From Mangrovimonas sp. YM274 (lineage in GTDB: Bacteria; Bacteroidota; Bacteroidia; Flavobacteriales; Flavobacteriaceae): DNA of 64,000 bases. Each line of letters begins with the position of its first letter. The stretch's first letter is position 1. The notes below the pieces were generated by a model that was given only the letters and a program-made list of their open reading frames with translations, ran no database searches and had not been told where the DNA came from. The position numbers and the translations under genes are program-made. This document shows positions 28,235 through 39,082 of the stretch, piece after piece. The stretch spans positions 3,033,501-3,097,500 of the forward strand of contig NZ_CP133091.1 in the NCBI RefSeq assembly GCF_030908385.1, in the 5' to 3' direction.

Positions 28235-29749
28235 ATGAAACAATTATTTTTAGCATTTTTGCTTTGCACACTAGCTTTTACGGCACCTGCGCAAAACCAA
28301 AATTACAGACAGGCACCACAAGAGGGATATTACACCAATCCTATATTTCCTGGTGACTATCCAGACCCTAGTATTTTAAGGGATGGAGATGATTTTTACA
28401 TGGTACATTCTTCTTTTGAATATTACCCTGGCCTTTTGATTTGGCACTCTACAGACCTCATCAATTGGGAGCCAGTTACCAATGCCTTGAACACTTATGT
28501 CGGTTCCGTTTGGGCTCCAGATTTGGTTAAATACGAAGACAAGTATTACATCTATTTCCCGGCAAGCGACACCAACTATGTAATTGTAGCGGACGATATT
28601 AAAGGGCCTTGGAGCGCACCAAAAGAATTAAAAATTACCATGATCGATCCGGGTCATATCACCGATGACCAAGGCAACCGCTACCTCTATTTCAGCAGCG
28701 GCAGCTATGTACCACTTTCCAAAGACGGTCTTACGGTGACAGGTGAACCTAAACATGTGTATGACGGTTGGGAAATCCCACGCGAATGGAGTATTGAATG
28801 TTTCTGTATGGAAGGCCCTAAACTCTTTAAACGTGGCGACTATTACTACCTTACCGTTGCCGAAGGTGGTACTGCCGGACCTGCCACTGGGCACATGGTG
28901 ATTTCTGCGCGTTCCAAATCCCCTTTAGGACCATGGGAGAATGCTCCGCACAATCCTATCCTTAGAACGCAATCTGTAGACGAACAATGGTGGTCTATGG
29001 GGCACGCCACTATTTTTGAAGACGGGCATGACCAATGGTATATGCTATTCCACGGCTACGAAAAAGGCTTTTACAACATGGGGCGCCAAACCATGCTAGT
29101 CCCTATTGAATGGACCAAAGACGGCTGGTACAAAATCCCTGACCATATCGACATTAACAAGGCTATCAAACTACCGAACCTTAAAAACAAGCTAAAGAAA
29201 AGCTTCACACTAAGCGATACCTTCAAAGGTCCTGAACTAGCACCGCAATGGAGTTTCTTTAAAGGATCCGAAACCAACAGGTATCAGTTCATAGACAACA
29301 GTATAGAAGTTAAAGGTAAAGGCAATGGTGTTGCCAATTGCTCCCCATTACTCGCCATGCCTGCCAACCATTCATATACTGCAGATGTGGAATTGGAAAT
29401 TGAAGGAGATGCTACCGGAGGCTTGGTATTGTTTTACAACGAAAGTGCGTTTTCCGGAATTCTTGCCGATAAAGAAAATGTCTTGGCCAATTTAAGAGGC
29501 TGGCAGTTTCCTACAGAACGTAACGTCATTAAAAGACATGTATATCTGCGCCTGAAAAACATCAACAACTTGGTAGACATGTACTACAGTTTGGATGGCA
29601 AGGAATGGCTTAAAATTGAAAACTCATTCGACGCCACTGCCTACCACCACAATGTCCTTAGTGGATTCATGGGACTTAGAATTGGCTTATGTTCCATGGG
29701 AGATGGTAATGTACGCTTCAAGAATTTTGTTTATACCCCTCTTCATTAA
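28235..29749 (+). CDS. GH43 family xylosidase/arabinofuranosidase with C-terminal beta-sandwich
   Basis: A 504-residue secreted protein with a signal peptide ending at APAQ (residue 20). The propeller begins YTNPIFPGDYPDPSILRDGD (base Asp), then GSVWAPDLVKYEDKYYIYFP, ITMIDPGHITDDQGNRYLYF (modulator Asp) and FCMEGPKLFKRGDYYYLTVA with the acid Glu. From about residue 320 a concanavalin-like domain follows (LSDTFKGPELAPQWSFFKG), as in beta-xylosidase-type GH43 enzymes. It stands as a single gene with its own terminator. Substrate could be xylo-, arabino- or galacto-configured; sequence alone does not settle it. Confidence 0.88.
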   Translation: MKQLFLAFLLCTLAFTAPAQNQNYRQAPQEGYYTNPIFPGDYPDPSILRDGDDFYMVHSSFEYYPGLLIWHSTDLINWEPVTNALNTYVGSVWAPDLVKYEDKYYIYFPASDTNYVIVADDIKGPWSAPKELKITMIDPGHITDDQGNRYLYFSSGSYVPLSKDGLTVTGEPKHVYDGWEIPREWSIECFCMEGPKLFKRGDYYYLTVAEGGTAGPATGHMVISARSKSPLGPWENAPHNPILRTQSVDEQWWSMGHATIFEDGHDQWYMLFHGYEKGFYNMGRQTMLVPIEWTKDGWYKIPDHIDINKAIKLPNLKNKLKKSFTLSDTFKGPELAPQWSFFKGSETNRYQFIDNSIEVKGKGNGVANCSPLLAMPANHSYTADVELEIEGDATGGLVLFYNESAFSGILADKENVLANLRGWQFPTERNVIKRHVYLRLKNINNLVDMYYSLDGKEWLKIENSFDATAYHHNVLSGFMGLRIGLCSMGDGNVRFKNFVYTPLH

Positions 29750-29754
29750 CAACC

Positions 29755-29788
29755 AAAAAGCGCAGGGTACTATCCTGCGCTTTTTTTT
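29755..29788 (+). terminator. Terminator after GH43
   Basis: GCGCAGG (29760-29766) and CCTGCGC (29774-29780) form a perfect stem followed by eight T, six bases after the GH43 stop. Confidence 0.9.
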
Positions 29789-29880
29789 AAGAAGCTTACG
29801 GTTTAAATTGTAAATACCCTGTATTTTTTCAATATTGTACCCCATCTTAAAGCAATTAGTACCAATTACAATAAATTTCA

Positions 29881-31689
29881 ATGTCACAAAAAAAATTACA
29901 ACTTGCCCTGACCTGTTTCCTTTGTTTATGGACACTTTCACAACAGGCTCAAAACACCTTTATTTCGAATACAGAAAACCGAACCTATACAGACCTCAAC
30001 GGAAAATGGAACTACATCCTAGACCCCTACGAAACTGGCGGCATGGGAGGCCGAGCCATTTCCGACAACTACGAACCTACCGACAAAACAGGCCGTGTAG
30101 AGTATGGCTTTACTGAAGGTAGAACATTATATGTACCCGGAGGCTGGAACACCCAAAAACCCGAATTGGAGTATTTTGAAGCGGCCATTTGGTACAGAAA
30201 AACCTTTGACAAACCTGACCTTACTTCCAACAAACGCTATTTTGTATATATAGGAGCGGCCAACCAAACGGCCACCGTAACCTTCAATGGCAAAACATTA
30301 GGAAAACATGAAGGTGGTTACACCCCATTCAATTTTGAAGTTACCGATTTGATGAAAGAAAAGGACAACTTCCTAATCATTGGCGTGAACAACAAACGAG
30401 ATGCTGACGACATTCCTGCCAAAGTACACGATTGGTTCAACCACGGAGGAATTACTAGAGGTGTTAAACTTATTGAAGTACCCAATACGTTTATCAACAA
30501 CTATTTTCTATCGTTGGATCGAAGCTCCCTTAATCAAAAAACGAAGCACATCAATGGAAAACTGGAACTTGCCGGAACCGCTTTACCAAAAAAGGCCCGC
30601 ATTCTTATTCCTGAATTAAAAATAGACCAAGAAATTGATGTGAACCCGGAAGGCGCAACCAACTTTCAAGTGAATGTTAAAAACTTGGAACTATGGTCGC
30701 CAGAGACTCCTAAATTATACAACATCACCATTAAAGCTGGTGAAGACAGCATCAATGACGAGATAGGTTTTAGAACCATTGAAACCAGAGGCAAAGAAAT
30801 CCTGCTTAACGGAAAACCTGTGTTTTTAAAAGGCATTTGTTTACACGATGAAAACCCACTTAGAAAGGATCGTGCCAACTCCATTGAAGATGCCGAATTA
30901 GTTTTGGGATGGGCACAGGAACTTGGTTGTAATTTCATACGATTGGCACATTACCCACATCAAGAGAAATTAGTGAGACTGGCCGATAAATTAGGTATTT
31001 TACTTTGGGAAGAATTGCCTTTATACTGGGGTATTCAATGGGAAAACCCCGAAGTGCTCAAAAAAGCCAAGGCTCAATATACCGAAATGATTAACCGTGA
31101 TTACAACCGCGCGAGTTCTATCATTTGGTCCATTGCCAACGAAACAGCTCCGATCCCTTCAAGAAATGAATTCCTATCTGAAATGGCCGATTACATTAGA
31201 GGCATTGACCAAACCAGATTGATTTCGGCAGCCATTAAAAAGGACCAAGAATTGGATGGTCACCCTGATAGCGTTTACACATACAACGATCCCCTTATTG
31301 AAAAGTTAGACATCCTAAGCATCAACGAATATTTGGGATGGTACGGGGGATTGCCAGAGGCTTGCAGAACCAAATCCTTTACCTCTGGATTTGAAAAACC
31401 CATCATTATTAGTGAATTTGGCGGCGGCGCACTACAGGGACTGCATGGTGATAAACGTACCCGCTGGAGTGAAGAATTCCAAGAAGACCTGTACAAAGAA
31501 AGCATTGCCATGTTTGACAAAATTGATGGTATGGTTGGAATGACGCCATGGATTTTAGTGGACTACATGTCGCCTTTACGTCAGTTACCGGGCATTCAGG
31601 ATGGTTGGAACCGCAAAGGTTTAATTTCTGAAAAGGGGATCAAAAAGAAAGCATTTTTTGTCCTTAAGGACTATTATTCAAAAAAATAA
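29881..31689 (+). CDS. GH2 family beta-glucuronidase
   Basis: A 602-residue secreted enzyme with a signal peptide ending near QQAQ (residue 23). Three GH2 domains are recognisable: the sugar-binding domain (YVPGGWNTQKPELEYFEAAI then WYRKTF), an immunoglobulin-like domain, and the TIM barrel. The acid/base is Glu421 in SIANETAP and the nucleophile Glu512 in ISEFGGGA. The loop WNRKG (Asn577, Lys579) matches the NxK carboxylate-binding motif that marks beta-glucuronidases, and the length is almost that of E. coli GUS. A signal peptide places it in the periplasm. With the GH88 operon it supports a glucuronate-containing glycan as substrate. Confidence 0.88.
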   Translation: MSQKKLQLALTCFLCLWTLSQQAQNTFISNTENRTYTDLNGKWNYILDPYETGGMGGRAISDNYEPTDKTGRVEYGFTEGRTLYVPGGWNTQKPELEYFEAAIWYRKTFDKPDLTSNKRYFVYIGAANQTATVTFNGKTLGKHEGGYTPFNFEVTDLMKEKDNFLIIGVNNKRDADDIPAKVHDWFNHGGITRGVKLIEVPNTFINNYFLSLDRSSLNQKTKHINGKLELAGTALPKKARILIPELKIDQEIDVNPEGATNFQVNVKNLELWSPETPKLYNITIKAGEDSINDEIGFRTIETRGKEILLNGKPVFLKGICLHDENPLRKDRANSIEDAELVLGWAQELGCNFIRLAHYPHQEKLVRLADKLGILLWEELPLYWGIQWENPEVLKKAKAQYTEMINRDYNRASSIIWSIANETAPIPSRNEFLSEMADYIRGIDQTRLISAAIKKDQELDGHPDSVYTYNDPLIEKLDILSINEYLGWYGGLPEACRTKSFTSGFEKPIIISEFGGGALQGLHGDKRTRWSEEFQEDLYKESIAMFDKIDGMVGMTPWILVDYMSPLRQLPGIQDGWNRKGLISEKGIKKKAFFVLKDYYSKK

Positions 31690-31702
31690 AACATCTTGAA
31701 AA

Positions 31703-31742
31703 AGTCATTTCCAATAAGATTTATTGACCATTGGAAATGACT
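31703..31742. repeat. Perfect 13-bp inverted repeat after the GH2 gene
   Basis: AGTCATTTCCAAT (31703-31715) and its exact reverse complement (31730-31742) enclose a 14-base loop. On the plus strand no T-run follows; on the minus strand five T follow. It may end or protect the 3' end of the GH2 transcript. Confidence 0.6.
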
Positions 31743-31839
31743 GAAATTAAATGAATTTTAACGACTATATGACTTGTCAATCCGATTAATTGTTTGAAGT
31801 TTGCAAAAATTAAAAACCTATAAAATAACGTATTAAGAC

Positions 31840-32706
31840 ATGCTTAGAACCATACTATTCATTTCCATATACAGTTTATCATTTGTTTCATTTGCAAACA
31901 ACACTGACTCATTAAAAAGCACGATTGAGACTCCTTTATACAAGCCATTAATTGAGCGCTATATTCTCGATGAAATAAAAAGTTTAAGACAAGACAATCA
32001 GCGATTAAAAGGAGAGTTAGCAAAACAAATCTCTGAAGCGAAATTAGACTCTTCAGACAGAGCCATTCAGTACACAACAAGCACCGTTAACAACATTTTT
32101 TATATCATCACGGCAGCAGCTTCCCTGCTTGTTCTTTTAGGGTGGCGTTCCTTAAACGATATCAAAAAGAGTATCAAAATTGATACTGCCAAAAAGATAC
32201 AAACGCTAACAGGCGATTACGAAAAGAGGCTTCAACAGATTGAAAACAAAATGGTAGAACGCTCTAAAATTATCATTAATACACAACAAGAAATCACGAA
32301 TACAAACTCCATACATTCTTTATGGATGCGTGCAGGTCTTGAAAAAAGTGAAGAGGACAAGATTTCAATTTATGATGAAATTTTGGAAATCAAACCGAAT
32401 GACATAGAAGCCATGACCTACAAAGCGGACGCCTTGTTGGAAATTGGCGAAGTACGCTGGGCCTTGAACCTTTCGAATATTGCGATTGAACATGACGATG
32501 AATATTCTCTTGCATATTGGCAGCGAGCTTGTGCATATGCTCAATTAGATAGACAGTCTGAAGCTATTAAAGACATACAAAAAGCGATTTCATTATCTGA
32601 CACCCTCAACGAAGAAATTCTTAATGAAAAACATTTTGACCAACTTCGAAACAACAAGCAATTTCAGTCATTCATCAATACACAAGTAAAAGAAGCTGTC
32701 GCTTAA
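31840..32706 (+). CDS. Membrane-anchored coiled-coil protein with C-terminal TPR-like repeats
   Basis: A 288-residue protein I do not recognise as a named family. It has a signal peptide (to about residue 19, SFAN), a predicted coiled coil (about 38-68, rich in Leu/Glu/Lys), a transmembrane segment (about 85-102, NNIFYIITAAASLLVLLGW), a second coiled coil (about 105-150), and a C-terminal helical domain (165-275). The last part has TPR-like spacing, with YDEILEIKPNDIEAMTYKAD, and later ALNLSNIAIEHDDEYSLAYW. The C-terminal domain probably faces the cytoplasm. It follows the GH2 gene after 150 bp but shows no functional link. It could be a scaffold or stress-related protein; function unknown. 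Confidence 0.7.
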   Translation: MLRTILFISIYSLSFVSFANNTDSLKSTIETPLYKPLIERYILDEIKSLRQDNQRLKGELAKQISEAKLDSSDRAIQYTTSTVNNIFYIITAAASLLVLLGWRSLNDIKKSIKIDTAKKIQTLTGDYEKRLQQIENKMVERSKIIINTQQEITNTNSIHSLWMRAGLEKSEEDKISIYDEILEIKPNDIEAMTYKADALLEIGEVRWALNLSNIAIEHDDEYSLAYWQRACAYAQLDRQSEAIKDIQKAISLSDTLNEEILNEKHFDQLRNNKQFQSFINTQVKEAVA

Positions 32707-32721
32707 AAAATCTATTTAAAA

Positions 32722-32754
32722 CAAAAAGAGCTCTTATTACAGAGCTCTTTTTGT
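32722..32754. terminator. Bidirectional terminator between convergent genes
   Basis: AAAAAGAGCTCT (32723-32734) and AGAGCTCTTTTT (32741-32752) form a perfect stem with a six-base loop and U-runs in both directions. It lies between the TPR gene and the convergent GH2 gene. Confidence 0.9.
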
Positions 32755-32826
32755 TTATATGCAGCTAATTTCTACAAAGAAGTAAAACCCCCCCCCTATA
32801 TTAATTACTACAAGACTAAACTACAA

Positions 32827-35934
<3,108 letters not shown>

Positions 35935-35993
35935 TTAGTTATATCAAAAAAATGCAACCTCTTCCTTTTTGTTGAGATTGCCCGATGTTTTCA

Positions 35994-36983
35994 TTATTTT
36001 GTTGATCTCCCCCATTCATTGATCAAGCGATCGTATTCCTTTTTGGTAATGGGCATCACCGTACCATGCCTAGGGTGAAAATCCATTTCGATAGCCGCAT
36101 CAATCACCTCAAAATGCTCCAAATCATTGCTCTTAGTAAATTGATAGCGTCCAGAATTATAGACATCATACATCAATATCCATTCTTCGGCATCATTCAA
36201 TTTAAATACTCCCGAACCTTCTACTCGATCAGTTTCGCGATCTACGCGCTCCATATGTGGATAGGCATACCCTTCTGTCAACTTATTAGATACAGCCAAT
36301 TTAATACCAGGCTCTCCACTTTCGGATTTATGGAACAAATAAAACTTACCATCCTTCTCTACAATATCCCCATCGATGCAGGCATTTCCATCTGGATTAA
36401 ACAACAATTGTTTTGGAGCGGCTTCTAGAGCTGAGAAGTCATTGTTGGCATAGGCATAATAAATTATATCAGGATGGTCCCCTGCCGCTTTCATCGAAAA
36501 GTACACCATATATTTTCCTTTGGAAGCATCGTAGATTGTCTGCGGAGCCCATACACGATCCACAGTACCATATTCATGTGGATAGGCCTTAGGAATATTG
36601 ACAACCGAAGATTCCCAATGAATCAAATCGGTGGACTTCATCAATATTAAAGCATAATTATTCCATCCCATTGCCGGCACATACAAATCGGTTAAAACCA
36701 TGTAAAAAGTCTCTCCGTCCACTCCTCTTAATATGTGCGGATCCCTAACACCTCCCGAAGAACTGATTTTTTTTGAATCCAAAATAGGGAGATGGCCATT
36801 TAAAGCTTTGTATTTATACCCATCCAAACTTACCGCATAATGCACCGCTTCTTCTCCAGGGCCATTACCTGTAAAATAAGCAAACAAATAAGCTTCCATT
36901 GACTCTTGCTGTTTGGCACATGAAAACACACATAAAAGCAATAAGACAACCTTGAAAGATGATATCTTTACATACTTCAACAT
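35994..36983 (-). CDS. GH43 family lipoprotein, GH43_31/34-like
   Basis: A 329-residue lipoprotein with a lipobox ending in FSC at about residue 23. The opening YLFAYFTGNGPGEEAVHYAV then SLDGYKYKALNG is characteristic of a GH43 branch whose members include arabinogalactan-acting alpha-L-arabinofuranosidases and beta-D-galactofuranosidases (recalled GH43_31 and GH43_34). GGVRDPHILRGVDGETFYMV holds the base Asp and GNACIDGDIVEKDGKFYLFH the modulator Asp. TDRVEGSGVFKLNDAEEWIL holds the acid Glu. It is followed by the LacZ-type gene 68 bp downstream, so both probably act on the same galactose-containing glycan. A TATCTTTA box on the minus strand (37054-37047) may be its -7 element. Confidence 0.82.
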   Translation of the reverse strand: MLKYVKISSFKVVLLLLCVFSCAKQQESMEAYLFAYFTGNGPGEEAVHYAVSLDGYKYKALNGHLPILDSKKISSSGGVRDPHILRGVDGETFYMVLTDLYVPAMGWNNYALILMKSTDLIHWESSVVNIPKAYPHEYGTVDRVWAPQTIYDASKGKYMVYFSMKAAGDHPDIIYYAYANNDFSALEAAPKQLLFNPDGNACIDGDIVEKDGKFYLFHKSESGEPGIKLAVSNKLTEGYAYPHMERVDRETDRVEGSGVFKLNDAEEWILMYDVYNSGRYQFTKSNDLEHFEVIDAAIEMDFHPRHGTVMPITKKEYDRLINEWGRSTK

Positions 36984-37067
36984 AGGATATTTTTAAGATC
37001 TTTAAGAACCGAATAGGTTGGTTGGATTATCCAATAAATGGAGACGTAAAGATACCACATTCATAAC

Positions 37068-37099
37068 AAGACCCCGAACAAGTTCGAGGTCTTTTTTTT
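37068..37099 (+). terminator. Hairpin with T-run between GH43 and EamA genes
   Basis: AAGACC and CGAA segments (37068-37077) pair with TTCG and GGTCTT (37082-37093), followed by eight T on the plus strand. No plus-strand gene ends here. On the minus strand the tail is T-poor, so it is either a weak terminator for the EamA gene ending at 37115 or protection against antisense transcription. Confidence 0.55.
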
Positions 37100-37114
37100 C
37101 AATCAACGCGCTTT

Positions 37115-38032
37115 TCAACACTCTTGAAAACGCTCTTTGGGTTTGTGTCTTTTTTGCACTACCATACTCACCCCTATAACAACCAAAATAACAGCTATAG
37201 GCTTATCCCAAGTAAAATGATCTTGCCCCACCAGCATAGCTACTATAGAAGCAATAATAGGCTGAAGATTCATAAAAATACTCACCGTACTTGCCTCAAG
37301 TCGCTTTAAAGCATAGGGCATTAAAAAGAAAGCTAAGGTCGTTGAAAACAAAAGCGCAAATACCAAAAAAGCATAAGCCGTAACGGTAGCGTTACCAGAA
37401 TAGATATACTGGTTACCCAATTCTGAAAAGCTAAAAGGAAATGCCACTAAAGCAGATACCAAAAACATCCACTTGGCAATAGTTACTGGTCGATACTTCA
37501 TGGACACCTTTCTCGTCAAGACCAAATAACCTGCATAACACAGCACACAGAGCAATGAGAAAAGAATGCCCAAAAACTGATTCCCGGACATCTCACTCCC
37601 CGAATCACTTAACACAATAATGAGAATAGCCCCAGAAATACTGACAAGGATGCCTACGATCTTTTTTAAGGACACCGCCTCCTTTAAAAATACAGTAGAC
37701 AGTATTAAAACCACTACAGGTGTCAAGGCCATTAATAAGGAAAATATTACTGGCGAAGTATACTGCAATGCTTGAGAAAACAAAAACTGAGTCCCAATAA
37801 ACCCCATAAGACCTCCTATAAAAATAACAGAAAAGTCTCTTTTTTCAACCTGCTCCTTTTTTAAGAACAACGAAATGAGCCAAAATATCAAGACCCCAAA
37901 AAACATTCTGGTAACCGTGTAGCCCATAGGTGTCATCCAAGTTTCCATTAAGGCTTTGGTTACGGGAATGTTTAGTCCAAAAATAGTATTGGCCGTTAAA
38001 ACGGCCAATACTCCTTGTTGCTTATCTTTCAT
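37115..38032 (-). CDS. EamA/DMT superfamily transporter
   Basis: A 305-residue inner-membrane protein with ten hydrophobic segments in two EamA repeats (residues about 8-140 and 150-290). LTANTIFGLNIPVTKALMET at the start and SLLMALTPVVVLILSTVFLK at the end of the first repeat are typical of this drug/metabolite exporter family, as are STVSIFMNLQPIIASIVAML and the final Pro-rich region. The substrate is unknown. Eight bases separate it from the upstream DUF2255 gene, so it is probably the last gene of the redox/detoxification cluster. Confidence 0.9.
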   Translation of the reverse strand: MKDKQQGVLAVLTANTIFGLNIPVTKALMETWMTPMGYTVTRMFFGVLIFWLISLFLKKEQVEKRDFSVIFIGGLMGFIGTQFLFSQALQYTSPVIFSLLMALTPVVVLILSTVFLKEAVSLKKIVGILVSISGAILIIVLSDSGSEMSGNQFLGILFSLLCVLCYAGYLVLTRKVSMKYRPVTIAKWMFLVSALVAFPFSFSELGNQYIYSGNATVTAYAFLVFALLFSTTLAFFLMPYALKRLEASTVSIFMNLQPIIASIVAMLVGQDHFTWDKPIAVILVVIGVSMVVQKRHKPKERFQEC

Positions 38033-38040
38033 TTAAAATT

Positions 38041-38418
38041 TTAGTAGACTTTAACTGTGGCCTCCTTAGCGCGTTCACTAATCATAGCCCCCAAATACGG
38101 GCTCCCTGAGTATTTTAATTTATAAGCCTCATCAATTTGCGCATTTAATGCTCCGGAAACAGGTTCAAAATGCACTGCTCTTTCACGGCCTGCAGCTTCA
38201 ATTTTTCCTGCTTTTTGTTTTAACGCGGCGCCATACCATTTAGATCGCTTACCATTATAGGCGCGCACATACAACTCCCCATTCACCTCAACTACCCAAA
38301 TCCAGGTCAAGGTACCATAGGTTTTACCATCTTCTCGAAATGGCGCAATATAAAAATCATCTCGTCTGGCTATTTCTTTAATATCTTCTTTTGTTAATAG
38401 CTCTATAACTTCATTCAT
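38041..38418 (-). CDS. DUF2255 family protein
   Basis: A 125-residue cytoplasmic protein. The sequence TLTWIWVVEVNGELYVRAYN followed by GKRSKWYGAALKQKAGKIEA is the recognisable DUF2255 core, a split-barrel fold related to flavin-binding pyridoxamine oxidase-like and DUF385-type proteins. Function is not established. It is 11 bp from the tautomerase gene and 8 bp from the EamA gene, and so part of the same transcript. A flavin or F420-like redox role is a guess from the fold only. Confidence 0.8.
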   Translation of the reverse strand: MNEVIELLTKEDIKEIARRDDFYIAPFREDGKTYGTLTWIWVVEVNGELYVRAYNGKRSKWYGAALKQKAGKIEAAGRERAVHFEPVSGALNAQIDEAYKLKYSGSPYLGAMISERAKEATVKVY

Positions 38419-38429
38419 ATGTCTTGCTT

Positions 38430-38657
38430 TTACATGCTATATCCAGGCGTTTTATAAAGAATGCTTTCATCTCCCATAATATCCTGCGGATACACTTTAT
38501 CTTCCCACGATTGCAGTGAAAAATCCTCAATGCTAACAGAATATGATTCTTCACCAAAACCAATAACCTTCTGAGCGGCTTCTATAAGCGCTTTTGTCAA
38601 TTCCTGTTTTTGCGCTTCGGTTTTTCCCTCCAACAACTTCACCTGAATATGTGGCAT
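38430..38657 (-). CDS. 4-oxalocrotonate tautomerase family protein
   Basis: A 75-residue protein that begins MPHIQVKLLEGKTEAQKQEL, giving the N-terminal Pro1 (after Met removal) that is the catalytic base of the tautomerase superfamily. The pattern of beta strand, long helix (TKALIEAAQKVIGFG) and second strand (YSVSIEDFS) fits one tautomerase unit. The C-terminal extension SWEDKVYPQDI then SILYKTPGY is found in a common bacterial subgroup. It ends 11 bases before the DUF2255 gene and starts four bases after the cupin gene. Its substrate is unknown. Confidence 0.88.
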   Translation of the reverse strand: MPHIQVKLLEGKTEAQKQELTKALIEAAQKVIGFGEESYSVSIEDFSLQSWEDKVYPQDIMGDESILYKTPGYSM

Positions 38658-38661
38658 ACTA

Positions 38662-39060
38662 TTATTTTGAATATTGTTCGTCTGATACTTTTTCCATCCA
38701 GGTTACCACTTCTCCATTCACTTCTTCCTGAATCGCAATATGGCTCATGGCTTTGGTTGCCGATGCGCCATGCCAGTGCTTTTCATTAGGCTCAAAATAC
38801 ACGATGTCTCCTGGACGAATTTCTTCTATTGGTCCACCTTCTTTTTGAATCCAACCTAAACCTGATTGTACAATCAAGGTTTGCCCGGCAGGATGTGTAT
38901 GCCAAGCCGTTCTTGCGCCAGGCGCAAAGGTTACAAGCGCTGCAGCACCTTTAGTGACGTTTTCAATATTTTGATATAATGGATCTACAATCACATCGCC
39001 CGTAAACCATTCTTCTGGTCCTTTCATTGAAGGAATTGTTCCGTTTTTATATATTTTCAT
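38662..39060 (-). CDS. Cupin-domain protein (cytoplasmic)
   Basis: A 132-residue single-domain cupin. Motif 1 is [20 protein letters not shown] with the metal His pair, and motif 2 is [17 protein letters not shown]. The end [11 protein letters not shown] matches the end of the lipoprotein cupin encoded at 40309, so the two are paralogues flanking the alcohol dehydrogenase. It has no signal peptide. Proteins of this type are often annotated near carboxymuconolactone decarboxylase-like or quercetinase-like genes. The reaction here is unknown. Confidence 0.88.
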   Translation of the reverse strand: MKIYKNGTIPSMKGPEEWFTGDVIVDPLYQNIENVTKGAAALVTFAPGARTAWHTHPAGQTLIVQSGLGWIQKEGGPIEEIRPGDIVYFEPNEKHWHGASATKAMSHIAIQEEVNGEVVTWMEKVSDEQYSK

Positions 39061-39082
39061 TTGATTTTTATTTTATTTTCTA

